Positions 8,195 to 20,951 of a stretch of 32,367 nucleotides of DNA are shown here, one piece after another. Origin of the DNA: Smittium mucronatum (Eukaryota; Kickxellomycota; Harpellomycetes; Harpellales; Legeriomycetaceae); the NCBI GenBank assembly GCA_001953115.1, contig LSSL01007711.1:1-32367 (forward strand), given 5' to 3'. The position numbers and the translations under genes are program-made. Below the pieces are notes generated by a model that ran no database searches, was not told the DNA's origin, and was given only the letters and a program-made list of their open reading frames with translations. Positions within the stretch are counted from its first letter, which is position 1; each line of letters opens with the position of its first letter.

Positions 8195-11100
8195 ACAACC
8201 GAAAAATATAAGAATGGTCTTTAATTTGACTAAAGCACATTTACAAGTTTTTTCTGACTCTAAAAAAATTAAAATTCACAATAATAATTCCTATCCATAT
8301 TTTGAACAACTGAAATAATTATATAATTCCAAAAATTAGAGCATTTTTTCTACCTAATCAAATAAAACACCAAGCTATAGTTGTCACTTATAGCCATTTT
8401 TAACCCGCATTTAAGTTTATGTTGGTTCCATATAGTTTTTCATTTTAAAGTTTCGTTATTTTTATAAAAAATAACCGCAAAAATATTGTGGAAAAAAAAT
8501 TTCCCCTCTTTTCTCTGGGAATTATTTACACGCAATTTTCGGGTATCTTGAATTTTAATTATTAAATCTTCAGTATAAAAGCATTTAAAATAGGCAATAT
8601 GAATCACTCTGTGATAAAGCAGATGTTTTTCCCGCAAAATGTGTGTTTAAATTTAATTAAAATTTACAATAAATTTAGTAACCATTTATAGGCTTCAAAT
8701 TTGTATTAAATTCTATAAGTTTAGATTGATCACAGTTATTATACGTTCCACCTAGAATTTTAAGCTTATAAAATGCACACTATTTCAAATCATTCTTTTA
8801 ATAAAAATTAAATGAGAAATATTTACAGTAAAGCGTAATTTTATGCGCAATAATATCTATTTTATAAAATATTATTGAATAACAATATCTTAATATCAAA
8901 TATAAAAAACCAAATTTTACATCTCGACGTATTAATAGCCGTTAAATATTATTTTTTAAAAATAAATTCGTCAAAAATCGATTATTTTGGATGGTAGTTT
9001 CAAATATTTTTTCTATCTGAATATTAACCGTATATCGTCACTGAAATAACGCACAAAATATTTAAAAAAATAGTTTTCATGTGTATTTATCCTTTAAATG
9101 GTGTAATTATGCTTTTTTTTTATATATTAGAATTTTTTTATATGTATTTTTTTGCATATCATCAAATCATTTTTGTTTACTATTAATTTAAAATAAATAA
9201 AAATAAAAATAATTTGTCTTTCCCGGAATTATGTTCAAATAACGAATAAAAATACTTTTGAAGCCTTTTTTCTCCTCTTTCTATTTAAATATAAATTTTT
9301 ATATTTAACAAAAAATTAAATTATATTATATTATTACGGATATATTACTCTTTAAGAGTAAGTGAAACTCTCACAACTTGTAATAAATAAACTAAATCAA
9401 AGGTTATCGAAGTTGAAATCATAATAACAAAAAATAAATGGAAAAAAATATCCCGAACTTTATATGGTCTATTTTTTGAGTATTTTTAGGAAAATTGTAG
9501 ATATTAATATAGCCCTGGTTTTAATACCATATTTTTTCCACATATATCTGCAACTATAAAAAATTCATTAATTTAAAATTGTTTAATTTTAAATTTTAAA
9601 AAATATATAAATTCCTAATTCTGATTGCTGTATATGTAAAATATCTTAATACATACGTCTGCTATCTCTTTTAGTAGTCTCATAAAACATTTAAAACATT
9701 TAAAATTTTAAAATTATGATATCAATATATAACTTTAACAGAAGCATGAGATTAGTGTAATTTTTTTTTATATATATTCCATAATTTCAAACTGTTAAAA
9801 ATGATTCGTAGATATAAATATGTAATGGTGTGGAGTTTTATTGGAAAAAAAAATCTGATAATATATGTAGTTTTAAATTATATTTTGATTTTTGTGTCTG
9901 ATGGTCGTAGAAGGCAAGTATTTCCAAAACAATTTAGCTTAATTTTTTTATTTTCTATTAGATAAAGGGTAAATTTTTAAATAATGGTAAAATATCAATA
10001 AAAAAAGTATTTATAAGACCATTAGTGTTTAGTATCATAGTGAGATTTAGAAATTTTAATGTCCCCCCCCCCATATATACATGATTTACATTTAATAAGC
10101 TCTAAAGACGCTTTGAAACATATTTTATAGATATAATTATGGCGATACAACTTTTTTTCTTTAAAAAATTAATTTTTAGTTTTAATTCATTTGATTTATT
10201 TTTTTTATTATGCACACATAAACTGGTACTTATAAATTGATATAAAATGGAATTTATTTTTTGGTAAAAAATTAAAGCTTTTATATTAAACATTCTATTT
10301 TATAAAGCCTATTTTAGACTTCTAATTATTTAGCATCAAGGAAAAATAAAGTTTCGGGAAATTTGAAAACCAAAATTTTAAATTAACACATTTTGAAGTA
10401 AGGAAATTTTTATCGGTTTAAAAACAACTCTATTTCAAATGACAATTAATCATATAGAAGATAGAATCAATTTTTTTTTTATAAATCAACGTGTTTATTT
10501 AAACAATATAACTTAAGATAAAATTTTATTGGCGATGACTAGTATGTTATTATTATTAAAAAAAATATATTATATTAATAATTTATATTTAAAAAAATAA
10601 GCTGATTTTTGTTATAAAAAGGAAAATGAATAGCATATATATTTATACATTTTCTTCGATCCAATGATTTAAATAAAGCATATTATTGATTTCAATCCAT
10701 CAATAACAAATCCAAAAATTATTTTTCATGAAAAAATAATATCTTTGTTGTAAAAAAATCCAGAAAAAAAATCTTTATTTACAAAAAATATTTTAAATTC
10801 GATAAGAAGAATATTTCATATTTGATAACACTCCTAAATTATTAATTCTTTGTGTAAAAAACATATTTGTATTTATTATAAAAATTATCATTCTAAAGTT
10901 AGTTTTAATTGTGCTGTGATTTCAAAAATTACTTTAAACATTATTTCTAATATAAAAATATGAAAATATATAATACAAAAGTATTGAGTTCAAATAATTA
11001 GAAATATTATATATTATTTATAAATTCATAAATTTTAATATTTTACTTAAATAAAAATTGAGTATAATTTATTTTAAAGTTAAAATTAAAGTTTTGTTAT

Positions 11101-12368
11101 TATTATCGATTTTTTTGATTTAATCTGAAAAATAATCTCTTAATTTTTTTTTTTCAAGCTTCATTTTTAGCCTTATATTGTAAAATTTTTTGTAAAAAAA
11201 TCAATAATCCCATAAAAAAAATTAAACTTTTCCGTGGGGGTTTGGGTGAAAAAATATTTTATTCTCCCATTTAATTTGTAAATTAATTTATATATAAAGT
11301 AAAAAAAATTTAAGATTTACTTCGATAAAAAGCATGGACCCTATGTCAATTATATTGTAAATTTAAAAATCTCTATAATACAAAAATAAATAAATTTATA
11401 TCTATTGTTTTAATATAACTAAATTTCAAACAATATTTTTTTTTGTAAAAACTTTTATAATTTAGTTTTATTTTTTGAGACAAAAAAGAATTCAAAAATA
11501 AATATTAATGCATTATTCTTGTATTGATTTAAAAATTATCGCTATTAATTAGATTTTTCACCAAAAAGTATTCAAAAAAAGCAAAAAAAAAATCTGTAGT
11601 GTAAAAGTAAGAACTGAGTTTTAAAAAAATATTATTTATCCAAAAAATTTCATAAATAAAGTGAAAATTAAGGGATATTTTCCTTGTAAAATTTATTTTT
11701 TTAAATATATCACTGTAAAAAATACAACGCTCGTACACAATACTTATAATAATCTTTCGAGAAACTTGATAAATTTTGAAAATAAATTTATTTATGCGTA
11801 TTCTTTTTCAAAATAAATAAATTTCATTCTAATATCCATTAAGATATTTATACTCAAGCGCCTTTTTTTTTTGAAATAATAGCGTAAAAATTTATATTGC
11901 AAAATTTTTAAATAATTTAATTATTATTACAGGAGAATTATGTCTTTCTCTCATCTCACGGATTATTAATTATTAGCTCCAGAGCTATATACTTATGTGA
12001 GCTCAGTGGAATCGCGGAATTTGACGAAAAAATATTATAATATTTATATTTTTTTGTGTTTATTTTGTGTAACAATAATCAAATTCATAAATTATATATA
12101 TATATATGGAAAATTCTATTTTGAAGCGATAACTTCACTATTCTTATTTCACTACTTTCATAATTTGGAAATCTGCCAGCAGGATGCTATTAAAAATTAT
12201 TTGAAATTTTAAAATCGAATTTTCAAAAATAAATATCCTTTTGGAAAAACTTGGAAATTTTATCAGATATAGAGTGGGCTTTCGTTTTTATTGAAGTGGC
12301 TATGATTAAATTTTATTTAGCAAATGTTTTATATTGTAAAAAAAACCCTGTCCTGAAAATAACCCCCC

Positions 12369-12389
12369 TATATATATATATATATATAT
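12369..12389. repeat. (TA)n microsatellite
   Basis: An uninterrupted TA dinucleotide tract of about ten units directly follows a run of six C. Confidence 0.85.
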
Positions 12390-14845
12390 GGCTTCTATCT
12401 GAGAGACTAATTTGAGTACTAGACCTTTCGTCACAGTGTAAAGTATTTTATAAAAATAATCTTAATCATGCAGTAACCATATTAATAGAAAAAAAAATTT
12501 CTCGAGTAAACTTCAATATTTTTACAATAAAAAGCTTCTTTTCTGTGTCAAATTAACGACTGCTTAATAAATTTACATAGTAATATGCCAGTATATTTTC
12601 AAATTAGAAAAGTATTAAAATTTTTTATAGAAAATTTCTAGGCAAAAAGAGAATCTTCAATCTTCATAAATAAATAATTTTATCTTGAAAACATAATTCA
12701 CTAGTTTTTTTCAAAATTTTATAAGGATAATATTGTCGCATATTTTTTTTTTAAAATATGTATAGTATATATAATATATTTATACACAGTATATATTCCA
12801 ATAGGGTTTTTTATGGTAGTATATGTATATATTTAATTTTGAATTTTCGAACTATAATTTTTCAAGAGAAGAATCTTGATATATTTTTGAAATTTTGAAA
12901 TAACACAATACCGATTTAGAAATAAGATTAAAAAGTGAAATAACCTAACCGTGGAATTGATTTATTGGGATAAGATATTTAGTAGTAAAAATAATCATTT
13001 ATTACTATTTAAATAGTAAAAATAGTATTTTTTTTTGAATTTTGAACTTTATAACATTTTCTAGAAAAAATATAACACAATATAAAATGAGCAGAAAAAA
13101 TGTGTATTTTTATTATCAGTATTTAAGATTTTAATTAGAACCAGTTAACTCGAATTATCGTTTAAAATAACAAAGGTTAAATACAAGCGGTTTTTTTATT
13201 TCAGGGCGAAAAAAAATAATCGATATGATTATTTTAATCCATTTAAAATTTTCAAAAAAGTTGAGAAATTAAAATTAATTTCTTTATAAAGTTAAATCCC
13301 ATAGGCTTTAATAAGATAAAATTTCAGGTAAAGTATGTTTTATTGATCTTAGAAAATACTTTTTTTTCGTGGAAATATGATAGAATTAATTAAAAGGATT
13401 TTTTTCCAAATTTTTATGTAAAACCCGGTGATAAAAATAGGAAAAATAATATTTTATTAACTAAATTTAATAATTTTTCAATTTTTTTTTTTAAAAAATG
13501 CAGTAGAAAACTATTGATTGATTGTGGATATTCTGGGGATTTAGTATATTTATAATTAATCTAAATTCCATATCAAGATATGAAATATAAAGCTATCTGT
13601 TTTTTTGAATAAGATATTATTTTTTTAAAAAAATATTATAAATGTAGTTTTTTGTTTTTTCCAGACTTTGATATATAATATTGATTTTTTGTAAATATTT
13701 TTAATTATAATATTTTTAAAAAAATATAACAATTTTTATTTGGTATAGTATGAGACCATAGTTTCTTAAAACAAAAAGATGATATTTTAAAATTTATCAT
13801 CAAACTCAAAAAGAAAAATTATTTGGTTAATTTTTAAAAATAGCGAAGAGTGAAATGAGATGAAAATTTAACAAACATATTTAAAGTAATTATTCGAGGT
13901 AGAAAGAGTCAAAAACGATTCAAAAATGCAAATTTATTTTTTTAAGTGATTAGAAATATGAGTTAATATATCAGAAAAAGCGTATACACAAAAAAAAAAA
14001 TAGCATTGATCTGTAGTGTCTTTGTATATCTCAGTATAAATGAAGGCAGATTAAAAGAATCAAATAATCCATCTTTAATGTTTTAGAAAATTTTGTTTTT
14101 TCCGTATAAGTTTTCAAAAAATAAACAAAAATAACAACAATAAAGGAAGGAAAGGGGGTAGTGACTTCATATAAAATGTTGTGCTATTTGGATTTTTTTT
14201 TTAAAAAAGTGGTTTTTTTCCCTTATAGCTAGTTTTTATAAAAAAAAATAAAAAGCTTTCCATAAATTTTCGTCATATTTTATTATTTTTATTATTAGAT
14301 TTTATAAAAAAATCTATCGGAAATAATTTAGCTTTGTTGATTTGTTGTTGATTTTATTTTTTTGAAAAATTCAAATTGGATTTTTTTGCTTTCAAAAAAA
14401 TCTTTGATCTTAAAAGACCCATGCTCAAAATATAAAATATAATTAAAGATGGTAATGTATTTTTAATGCTAAATATTAATACTAGTCATTTTCCCATATT
14501 AATATCCCAATAGAGGATATTTTTGTTCCATATATATTCTTTAGCAATATATTTTGACCAATTAGTTGTCTTTTTCCCCACTTTATACCTCCTGAATCTA
14601 ATTTTTTTGGAAATATAGGAACCCCACCCTCCCCTTTTTTTGCTAAAAAAATAGAGCTGTTATAGATCCCGGGTTTATTTTATTTTATTGCGAGGGAGAA
14701 TCAAGGAAAATACTTTTTTAAATCTGAATTGAATTTATATTCATCCAGTTAAAATCTAATTTTTTATCACTTGTTCAATAGTTTTGATATGCTTCTATAC
14801 TTTTAGTTTTTTTTTTCGCAAAATTTATTTTTAAACTTTATAAAA

Positions 14846-14998
14846 ATGGATTTAAACACTATTAAAAAATTTAAAAAAAGTTGAAAAATTTCGGAAAAAT
14901 TTCCTATCGATTTGGGACTTGGAGAAAAATTACTAGTAGTATCAACCGAAAAAGCTAAAGCTGGTGATGGTGATGGGTATGGTTTTCAGGATGATTGA
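14846..14998 (+). other. Possible small or broken ORF with one in-frame TGA
   Basis: One frame runs from an ATG through 51 codons with a single internal TGA at codon 13. After that stop the text is less AT-driven than its surroundings: IDLGLGEKLLVVSTEKAKA, then a GDGDGYGFQDD ending. I do not recognise the product. It could be a fragment of a coding exon, a pseudogene piece, or chance. It lies 250 bp beyond the Noc1 stop codon and points toward it. Confidence 0.2.
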
Positions 14999-15151
14999 TA
15001 TGAGCTCAATTTCGTTTAGGCACTCGATTAGTAGGCCATAAGGAAAAATTATCCTTTTGTATAAGAAAGTGGTTTTAACCACTGTAATATTATTATCATT
15101 ATTATTATTATTTTAAAATAAAATCAGGGATTAGGAAAAGAAAAAAAAAGA

Positions 15152-15157
15152 TTTATT
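15152..15157 (-). promoter_or_regulatory. Poly(A) signal AATAAA for Noc1
   Basis: AATAAA on the minus strand about 90 nt past the Noc1 stop codon, followed by a T-rich stretch. Position and sequence fit a cleavage and polyadenylation signal, but AATAAA is common in this AT-rich DNA. Confidence 0.45.
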
Positions 15158-15246
15158 GTTATAAACTAGTAATGAAAGAATAATTGAATTTGGAAGAGTA
15201 AAGCTTTTAGTAATAATCTATGAGACGATGAAATTATGGAGCTTTA

Positions 15247-18200
15247 TCATCCATCAATAAGAGCGGCATAATCTTCGAAAGAAGCCATCATCGGCAACTT
15301 AGTTTTCTTGGATTTTTTCTTTGGATTGGATTTATTGGTAGATTTCTGTTCACCAGATTTGGAAATAGATTTCCTCTTCTTAGAAGTCGAGGAGTATTCA
15401 CCATCATCATCATCGTCTAATAACATATCTAGATCATCTGCTGAATCGAAATCAAAGTCGTCGGAATCGAATTCATCATCATCAGGGTTAATAGAACCTT
15501 GGGTGGCCAACTGGGCATTCTTTGAAACTTTTCCATTTTTCTTTGGCAATGGATTGGATTTTTCCAGCTCATCGTCATCAATATCACTAAACTCATCAAA
15601 GCCTTCAGAACCATCTTCAGACAAATCCAAGGCATCCGAATCTTCACCGAAATCGTCTTGATCAAATCCGATATCGTCATCATCATCCAATCCATCCATA
15701 TCATCATCATCTTCGATATCGGGCATTCCAGCAGACATTGCCTTCCAAACCTCATCATCAGATAGGTCATCATCGAATTCTCCAAGCTTACTCTTTTTCG
15801 AAGATTTGTTTTTTTTGTTTGAAGATTCGGCTTGCATTAAAGCTGAACTAAAGCCAGTTTGGTCGTCAGCTAGATAAGATGGATCGATTTCATTGGCAAC
15901 ATCACTATCATCTCCACTATAATCATCATGTTCTCCATCATCTCCCTCATTCAAAATATCGAAATTATCATCATCCAGTTTTTTTGCACTTTTGGATTTT
16001 GATGACCGCATCTTATTAAATCTATGGAAAAACAAGTTTTCGGCACTGATTGAATTTTCATTCTCTACCAAGTATCTAGGAATTATTTGATGTTTTTTGT
16101 TCCCAAGAACTGATTTTAAATCAGTATTTTGATTTTGATCTTGGTCGGCGTTTGTGTCAGATGAAATGTTGTTGTTGGGGTTTTGAGCCTGTGAACTAGA
16201 GTTCTCAGCGCTTTTTTCCAAAAATTCATTTAAATCCTTTTTGACTCTATTGCTAAGAAGAATCTTTGTTGAGTTGGAACCTGATATAGATGCGTCTTTG
16301 GCCCAAGTAAGCTGGCTAGACCCCAAAATATTTCCCGAGTTTAAGAGAGAATCTTGGGATCCATCATTTAAAATCAGAGGTTGCATAATGGAATTTCCCT
16401 TTTTCTTCATCTCCTTTTTGGGCTTTCTGTACACAAATCTATCCAAAAAGTGAGAAAGGGAATGGATGTGTAAATTTGTAGTCTTTTCAATTCTTTCTCC
16501 TCTAATGAGTTTAACCACTTGTAATGCAACAGCAGGGTGGTAATGTTTTATCATTATAATGGTTTCCCAGCATTTTGAATTTCCGGCATTTGCATATTGA
16601 GGTTCTCTTTTATAGGGATCATAAGCAAACTTGGATGAATCGGCATCTACGTTTGTAGTAGTCTCAGAAGAATCGATTTCGGATACACTTGTCTGAGGTT
16701 GAGATTTAGATTGTTCAGCTGGTACATTGGCTTGAGGAGACTTCCATAAATTTCTTATTTTAGGTTTCATATAAGCGATCTAACGGATGTAAACAATAAA
16801 TTGCAATTTTAAAAAAAGATATGTAAAAGATTAGGAAATAAGGACTAAAATTTTCAGATATAAAAAATATGGTGATATTAGTGATGATAAATGATTACCT
16901 CGGATATAATATATAGTACTCCGGTTATAAACGGTATTGATTGGTAAAGAGATACTTGGAGCAGTCTTTTGACAAAGGCCTGGAGTCTTTCAATGTTGTT
17001 ATCAAATTGGAGAGATTTGAAAATCAGATTTATATATAAACCTTGTTTAGAGCTAGATTCGACTCTGGTATCCAATAGGGAATCATATAGAGTCTTGAAA
17101 AATCGGCTTGAATCAATCTAATAAATTAGCAAGAGTTGTGGGTGAGGCAAAAAAAAAGGTTAATGGAGGTGCGTTAAAAGTGATTTTATAAAGGCGAATG
17201 TGAAAAATGAAAAAAAAAAAAACTTACTGATCCTGTTTTAGTTATTTGAAATAGGAACAAGAGGGTTTGAATAACAATATTGAAATTTGCAGAGTGGGAT
17301 ACTCTGAACAATAAATCGGTATATTTTTCCCATGATTCAGGGGGTAAGTTTGAAAAAGGAAGCGCGCGATTTAAACCAGTTAAAATGGCAGCCATTAATC
17401 TGTTTTCCAAGCTTTTTGATTCAGATTCAATATCTTCAGCGGCTTTGGATTTAGATTTAATCATGGCATTACGACCATAGTAGGCCTTACGAATGTAAGT
17501 GCTTTTTTCCGGTTTGTTTCCCTTTTTCTTTTTTGAATCCTCCCCGAATTTTTCATTTTTTGAAGCGATCGTTTGGAAAAAGCTTAAAAACGCATCGATT
17601 AAAGAGTTGGCAGCGGCAAAATCCCGAGAAGTCAAAACTATTTGGTTTAAAGTAATCATTGCATAATATTGGCCTCTTTCATTTTCGTGCTTTATTTTAG
17701 AAAGAAGTAATTCCTGGATAGTTTTAATAACAATAGATTTCATGTTTGGGTGCTTGTTTAATAATTGTAGAACTAAAAATGAGGATTTTGAGGCGATTTT
17801 TTTACTTTTATCGCCGAGTTTTGTTATAAGCAATCTTAAAAGATTTTGTTCCTGTTCTGGTTTAGACTCCAACAAATCCTTTATATGGACAAGAGCACTT
17901 ACTTGGGTATGCTCAACAGTATCGTAAAGCATTTCTTCCATAATTTTTATTAATTCGAAAAAGGATTTTTTTAAAAAATCCTCGAATATCCAGTAGATCC
18001 AAACCTGGGGCTTGATATTATCAGCACTTTGCCAATTTCTATCAGCGAAATAAACGAGTTTACGGTCAGGCAATAGATTATTGACCAACAAATCCTTTAA
18101 GCTGGAAACAGCCATTATTGCTTCCCTGCGATGCTTTTTACGGGCCATGCCCATGAGAGTATTTAAAGATGCCATATTATGAATGGGGCTTTCTTGGACA

Positions 18201-19106
18201 AGAAGAGTTAAAGCCGAAATCTTATCTGACAAAGTACCAGTTCGAAGTATGGATGAAACGAAATCCATATCGTTTGAGGTCATTGAAGATTCTTTTCCGT
18301 GCTTTCTCCTGCTTTCATAAGTACGGTTTTCGAGATCCAATAAATCTCTAGCGTATTTTTCACTTTTTGATAGGGCTTCAACATCCCCAGAATTATTGGA
18401 TGTGTTTTTAACGTCAGCTTCTGGAATTTTATGGTTATACCAAATCGGATTAGGTTCAATGTAAAGTTTGGTATTTTTTCCTGATAAAAGTGGACCGTCT
18501 TGTTGATTAATCACAACAGATTTAGAACCATCATCACCGAATATTGTTTTTACTCCTTTGGGGGGATTTTTGGAAATAGATTCAGAGGCTCTTTGTTTAG
18601 GAATTGGAGTGGGTTTAGTATTTTTGGTTTCAAGGTGGTTTGAATCTGAAGATTTTTTCATGGGGGTTTTAAGAGTTCTGATGTTTTTTTCTAGTAGTAA
18701 TTGATCGGATGTTGTTCCTGGTATAATTTCATTTTTAGGGGAAGATTTAGGGGCTTTGGCTTTATCCTTGGATTTTTTTTTAGGAACGCTATTTTTTTCT
18801 TTTAAATTTTTAGGAGACGATTCAATGCCAATACCTAGTGAAGTGGCAAAATCTTTGACGCTTTGATGTAGGTCAGAGTCGATGGAGATGGGAGCTTTGG
18901 GCTCAATGTCTAGGGCCTCTATATCATCATTTTCCGGTTTTTTGTTTGGCTTTCGTTCAATCTATTTTTTTTTTAAAAAAAAAATTAAATTAAGGAAAAA
19001 AAGCGGGTGAAGGTGGAGGGTTAAATAAATATTGTAACGCTTGAATGTGTTACAAGAAGCTTACTTTTTTCTTGAGAGGTTTCAAAGAATCACTTTTCTT
19101 GGCCAT
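15247..19106 (-). CDS. MAK21: Noc1/Mak21 (CEBPZ) ribosome assembly factor
   Basis: Four exons: 19106-19065, 18961-17228, 17117-16899 and 16779-15247, giving about 1175 residues (yeast Mak21 is about 1025). All junctions are phase 0 with GTAAGC, GTAAGT and GTAATC donors and TAG acceptors; introns are 103, 110 and 119 nt. The product is lysine-rich at the N-terminus, then helical and HEAT-like (about 240-480). A CBF/Mak21 domain spans exons 2-4: residues about 593-665 hold SSKQGLYINLIF and AFVKRLLQVSL, and exon 4 has YDPYKREPQYANAGNSKCWE, KHYHPAV and SHFLDRFVYRKPK (to about 786). A long Asp/Glu/Ser tail with basic patches follows. Noc1 family proteins pair with Noc2 in the nucleolus to mature and export pre-60S particles. 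No frameshift was seen. The first 14-residue exon (MAKKSDSLKPLKKK) is the least certain part. Confidence 0.93.
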
Positions 19107-19964
19107 ATTGTTTAAAGACTAGTGATTGTTGGGTATATGAATTTAATGGGAGTTGGGGGGAGGGAGAGGGGGAGACTTTGAGGAATTGAAAAGATAAAAG
19201 AAGAAGAGCAACTTTTCTATCCGCACTATAAAAAATCTAAAAAATCTAACACTAACACTAACACTAATAGTGAATTCCTTGGATCTGAAATTCAGCTAAA
19301 TAAATTTAAAATTTTTTTTTTTTAGTTAGTATAAAATTTTCAACAAACATTTATTGGTTAATCAAACATGATTGATCTAAAACTTTATTGGATCAAATTC
19401 AATGAAGCCAGTAATATTCACCAATGAGAAGATATAAAAAAGTGGCCATTAGAGTATCATTTATTCGGAAAGGAATTAATAAACCACCAATTGAATTCCG
19501 TCAAACTCTTGATTCGCATAATTGCAAATTATGAAAGAAATCAAATAAAGTATAGACTTTTTCAATAGAAAATATATATATCTCTGGCTTATCAAAGAGA
19601 TATAATTAAAGATTTGACGACTTTTCGAAATCCGTAGGGAAAAAAAACAAGGATGTTGAGTTCTAGAATTAGCTTCCGAGTAGCCACCCAAGCGATAAAG
19701 GTTTTTACTTTTACTTTTACTTTTATTTTTTTTCAAATTGAAACTAAATTTAAATGGTTTACTTATTAATATCTATGGCAACATTATTATCGGAATCAGG
19801 GCTCAAAACAATTACTTATTCCGAGTACAAATGCAATTACTTTTTTCAAGCGAAATGTTAGGTAAGTCGTAAAAGTTTAAATATATATTATTGGCGAAAA
19901 CATCCAAATACAATACCATTTTTTTACCAAGTCATTTTTTTAAATACCCCTGAAGCACCCGTTT
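19107..19964. promoter_or_regulatory. Divergent promoter region of Noc1 and uS10m
   Basis: This ~0.86 kb gap lies between two oppositely oriented genes and must hold both 5' ends. It contains a purine-rich stretch at 19140-19205, three copies of CTAACA at about 19246-19265, and a less AT-rich block at about 19600-19700. A minus-strand frame at 19476-19736 shows no family signature. No transcription factor site could be assigned. Confidence 0.5.
19862..19955 (+). other. Possible 5'-UTR intron before uS10m
   Basis: A strong donor GTAAGT at 19862-19867 directly follows ATGTTAG and sits 98 bp before the uS10m start codon. An AG at 19954-19955 would make a 94-nt intron, in the range of the neighbours (85-157 nt). 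No phase joins the upstream ATG to the uS10m frame, so any such intron would be untranslated. Without splicing, ATG-TTA-GGT-AAG-TCG-TAA at 19855-19872 is a five-codon upstream ORF. Confidence 0.25.
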
Positions 19965-20651
19965 ATGTTTTCAAATAGCGGAATCCACAAATCTTTGTTG
20001 AGTAAAGCACTAGGGGAAAAACTCTTTATAGAGGAGGAAACTGTACCAATAGAATCTATTGATGAAATATATGGAACACCGAAAAGATTACCTCCAACAC
20101 ATGGGGTAACAGTATGCCAAGTCCAATTGCGATCGTACAGTTTACATCGGTTAGATTTCTATGTTGAATTTATTCAGCGAGCGGCCTTTGCAATGAACAT
20201 TCCATGTAGTGGAACGATCCCACTTCCGGTGCACAAGAAGCGCTGGGTAGTGCTAAAATCCCCATTTGTGCATAAGTCGGCTATGGAAGTCTTTGAGCGC
20301 CGGACTCATAAACGCCTAGTTCAAATTAGGGACACAAACATGGAAACGCTGGAGAAATGGCTGCAATATGTTGAAGATAATATTCCAGGAGGTATTGGTT
20401 TAAAAAGCAAGATCTTTGAATATGAACAAGTGGGTTTTGGTGCTAAAATGAAGATTGGGGAAGCAGATGCTAAAGAAGCAAAGAGATTGGCTGAAAGTCT
20501 ACCAGCTAGCAAGTTTGATATCAAAAAGATATCTGATATTGTGGCAGAGGAATTATCTAAAAACCCAAGAGCCAATATCGAAAAATTAACAAAAGAGGCT
20601 ATCAAGACTGTTATGCCACAAAAGAGTAAACCAGAAGTTCCAAAACTATAA
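19965..20651 (+). CDS. RSM10: Mitochondrial small ribosomal subunit protein uS10m
   Basis: An intronless frame of 228 residues. Residues about 48-150 form the ribosomal S10 fold: VTVCQVQLRSYSLHRLDFYV, then IPCSGTIPLPVHKKRWVVLK with the S10 loop signature, then FERRTHKRLVQIRD and LEKWLQYVEDNIPGGI. The His-Lys-Lys loop and the FERRTHKR strand are typical of mitochondrial S10, which builds the head of the mitoribosomal small subunit. The first ~40 residues, with few acidic residues before position 17, could act as a mitochondrial targeting segment. The C-terminal tail (about 155-228) is lysine-rich and helical; yeast Rsm10 is about 203 residues. The ATG at 19965 was chosen as the first in-frame Met of the open frame. 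The gene is divergent from Noc1 and convergent with Hem25. Confidence 0.93.
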   Translation: MFSNSGIHKSLLSKALGEKLFIEEETVPIESIDEIYGTPKRLPPTHGVTVCQVQLRSYSLHRLDFYVEFIQRAAFAMNIPCSGTIPLPVHKKRWVVLKSPFVHKSAMEVFERRTHKRLVQIRDTNMETLEKWLQYVEDNIPGGIGLKSKIFEYEQVGFGAKMKIGEADAKEAKRLAESLPASKFDIKKISDIVAEELSKNPRANIEKLTKEAIKTVMPQKSKPEVPKL

Positions 20652-20951
20652 ACCTTAAATTTAAATTATTATGACACAATTTAGCTTATTTTTTTTATTC
20701 TCAAAATAAAAGAGACGAAATATTTTCCGATTGCAATTACAAATAAATTACAAGATGATTTTTGAAAAAAGAAAAAGAGTCTAAAATATTGAATTTGCGG
20801 TTCGGGTTAAGATATAACTGGAACATTAGTAAAAAGGGGGACCATGGCTACAAAAAAATAGTGATGGGCTTCGCGATGGTGCCACAAAACATTTGCAGTG
20901 CAGAGAGAGAAAAGGTAGCATAAAAAAGAAAGGGGGAGGGAAAAGAGGGAT
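20652..20951. other. Convergent 3' intergenic region
   Basis: The 300 bp between the uS10m and Hem25 stop codons must hold both 3' ends. An AATAAA at 20705-20710 lies about 55 nt after the uS10m stop. For Hem25 on the minus strand no AATAAA was seen within the interval. It has a purine-rich run at 20905-20950 and no gene. Confidence 0.55.
20705..20710 (+). promoter_or_regulatory. Poly(A) signal AATAAA for uS10m
   Basis: AATAAA about 55 nt after the stop codon on the coding strand, with another near 20741. Position fits a polyadenylation signal. Confidence 0.4.

Larger units (their letters stand above)
8151..14845. other. Long AT-rich gene desert
   Basis: About 6.7 kb with no supported gene. 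Open frames here are under about 75 codons, biased to Lys, Asn, Ile and Phe, and begin or end in homopolymers. It holds a run of ten C near 10063-10072, a (TA)n tract at 12369-12389 and many A or T runs. Frames at 8440-8637, 10102-10293, 11529-11738 and 11997-12212 resemble nothing known to me and look like chance. Confidence 0.55.

Noticed and set aside
15308..15661. Plus-strand Ser-rich frame of 117 codons
   Set aside because: It is antisense to the Asp/Glu-rich tail of Noc1; the GAT/GAA repeats give serine and phenylalanine codons on the other strand.
15429..15785. Minus-strand Met-rich frame of 118 codons
   Set aside because: It is a shifted-frame reading of the same acidic Noc1 repeat; runs of Met come from GATGAT.
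19246..19265. (CTAACA)n, telomere-like
   Set aside because: Only about three units and not the canonical TTAGGG register; too short for an interstitial telomeric repeat.
20321..20605. 94-codon minus-strand frame within uS10m
   Set aside because: It is antisense to a clearly conserved ribosomal protein and has no features of its own.
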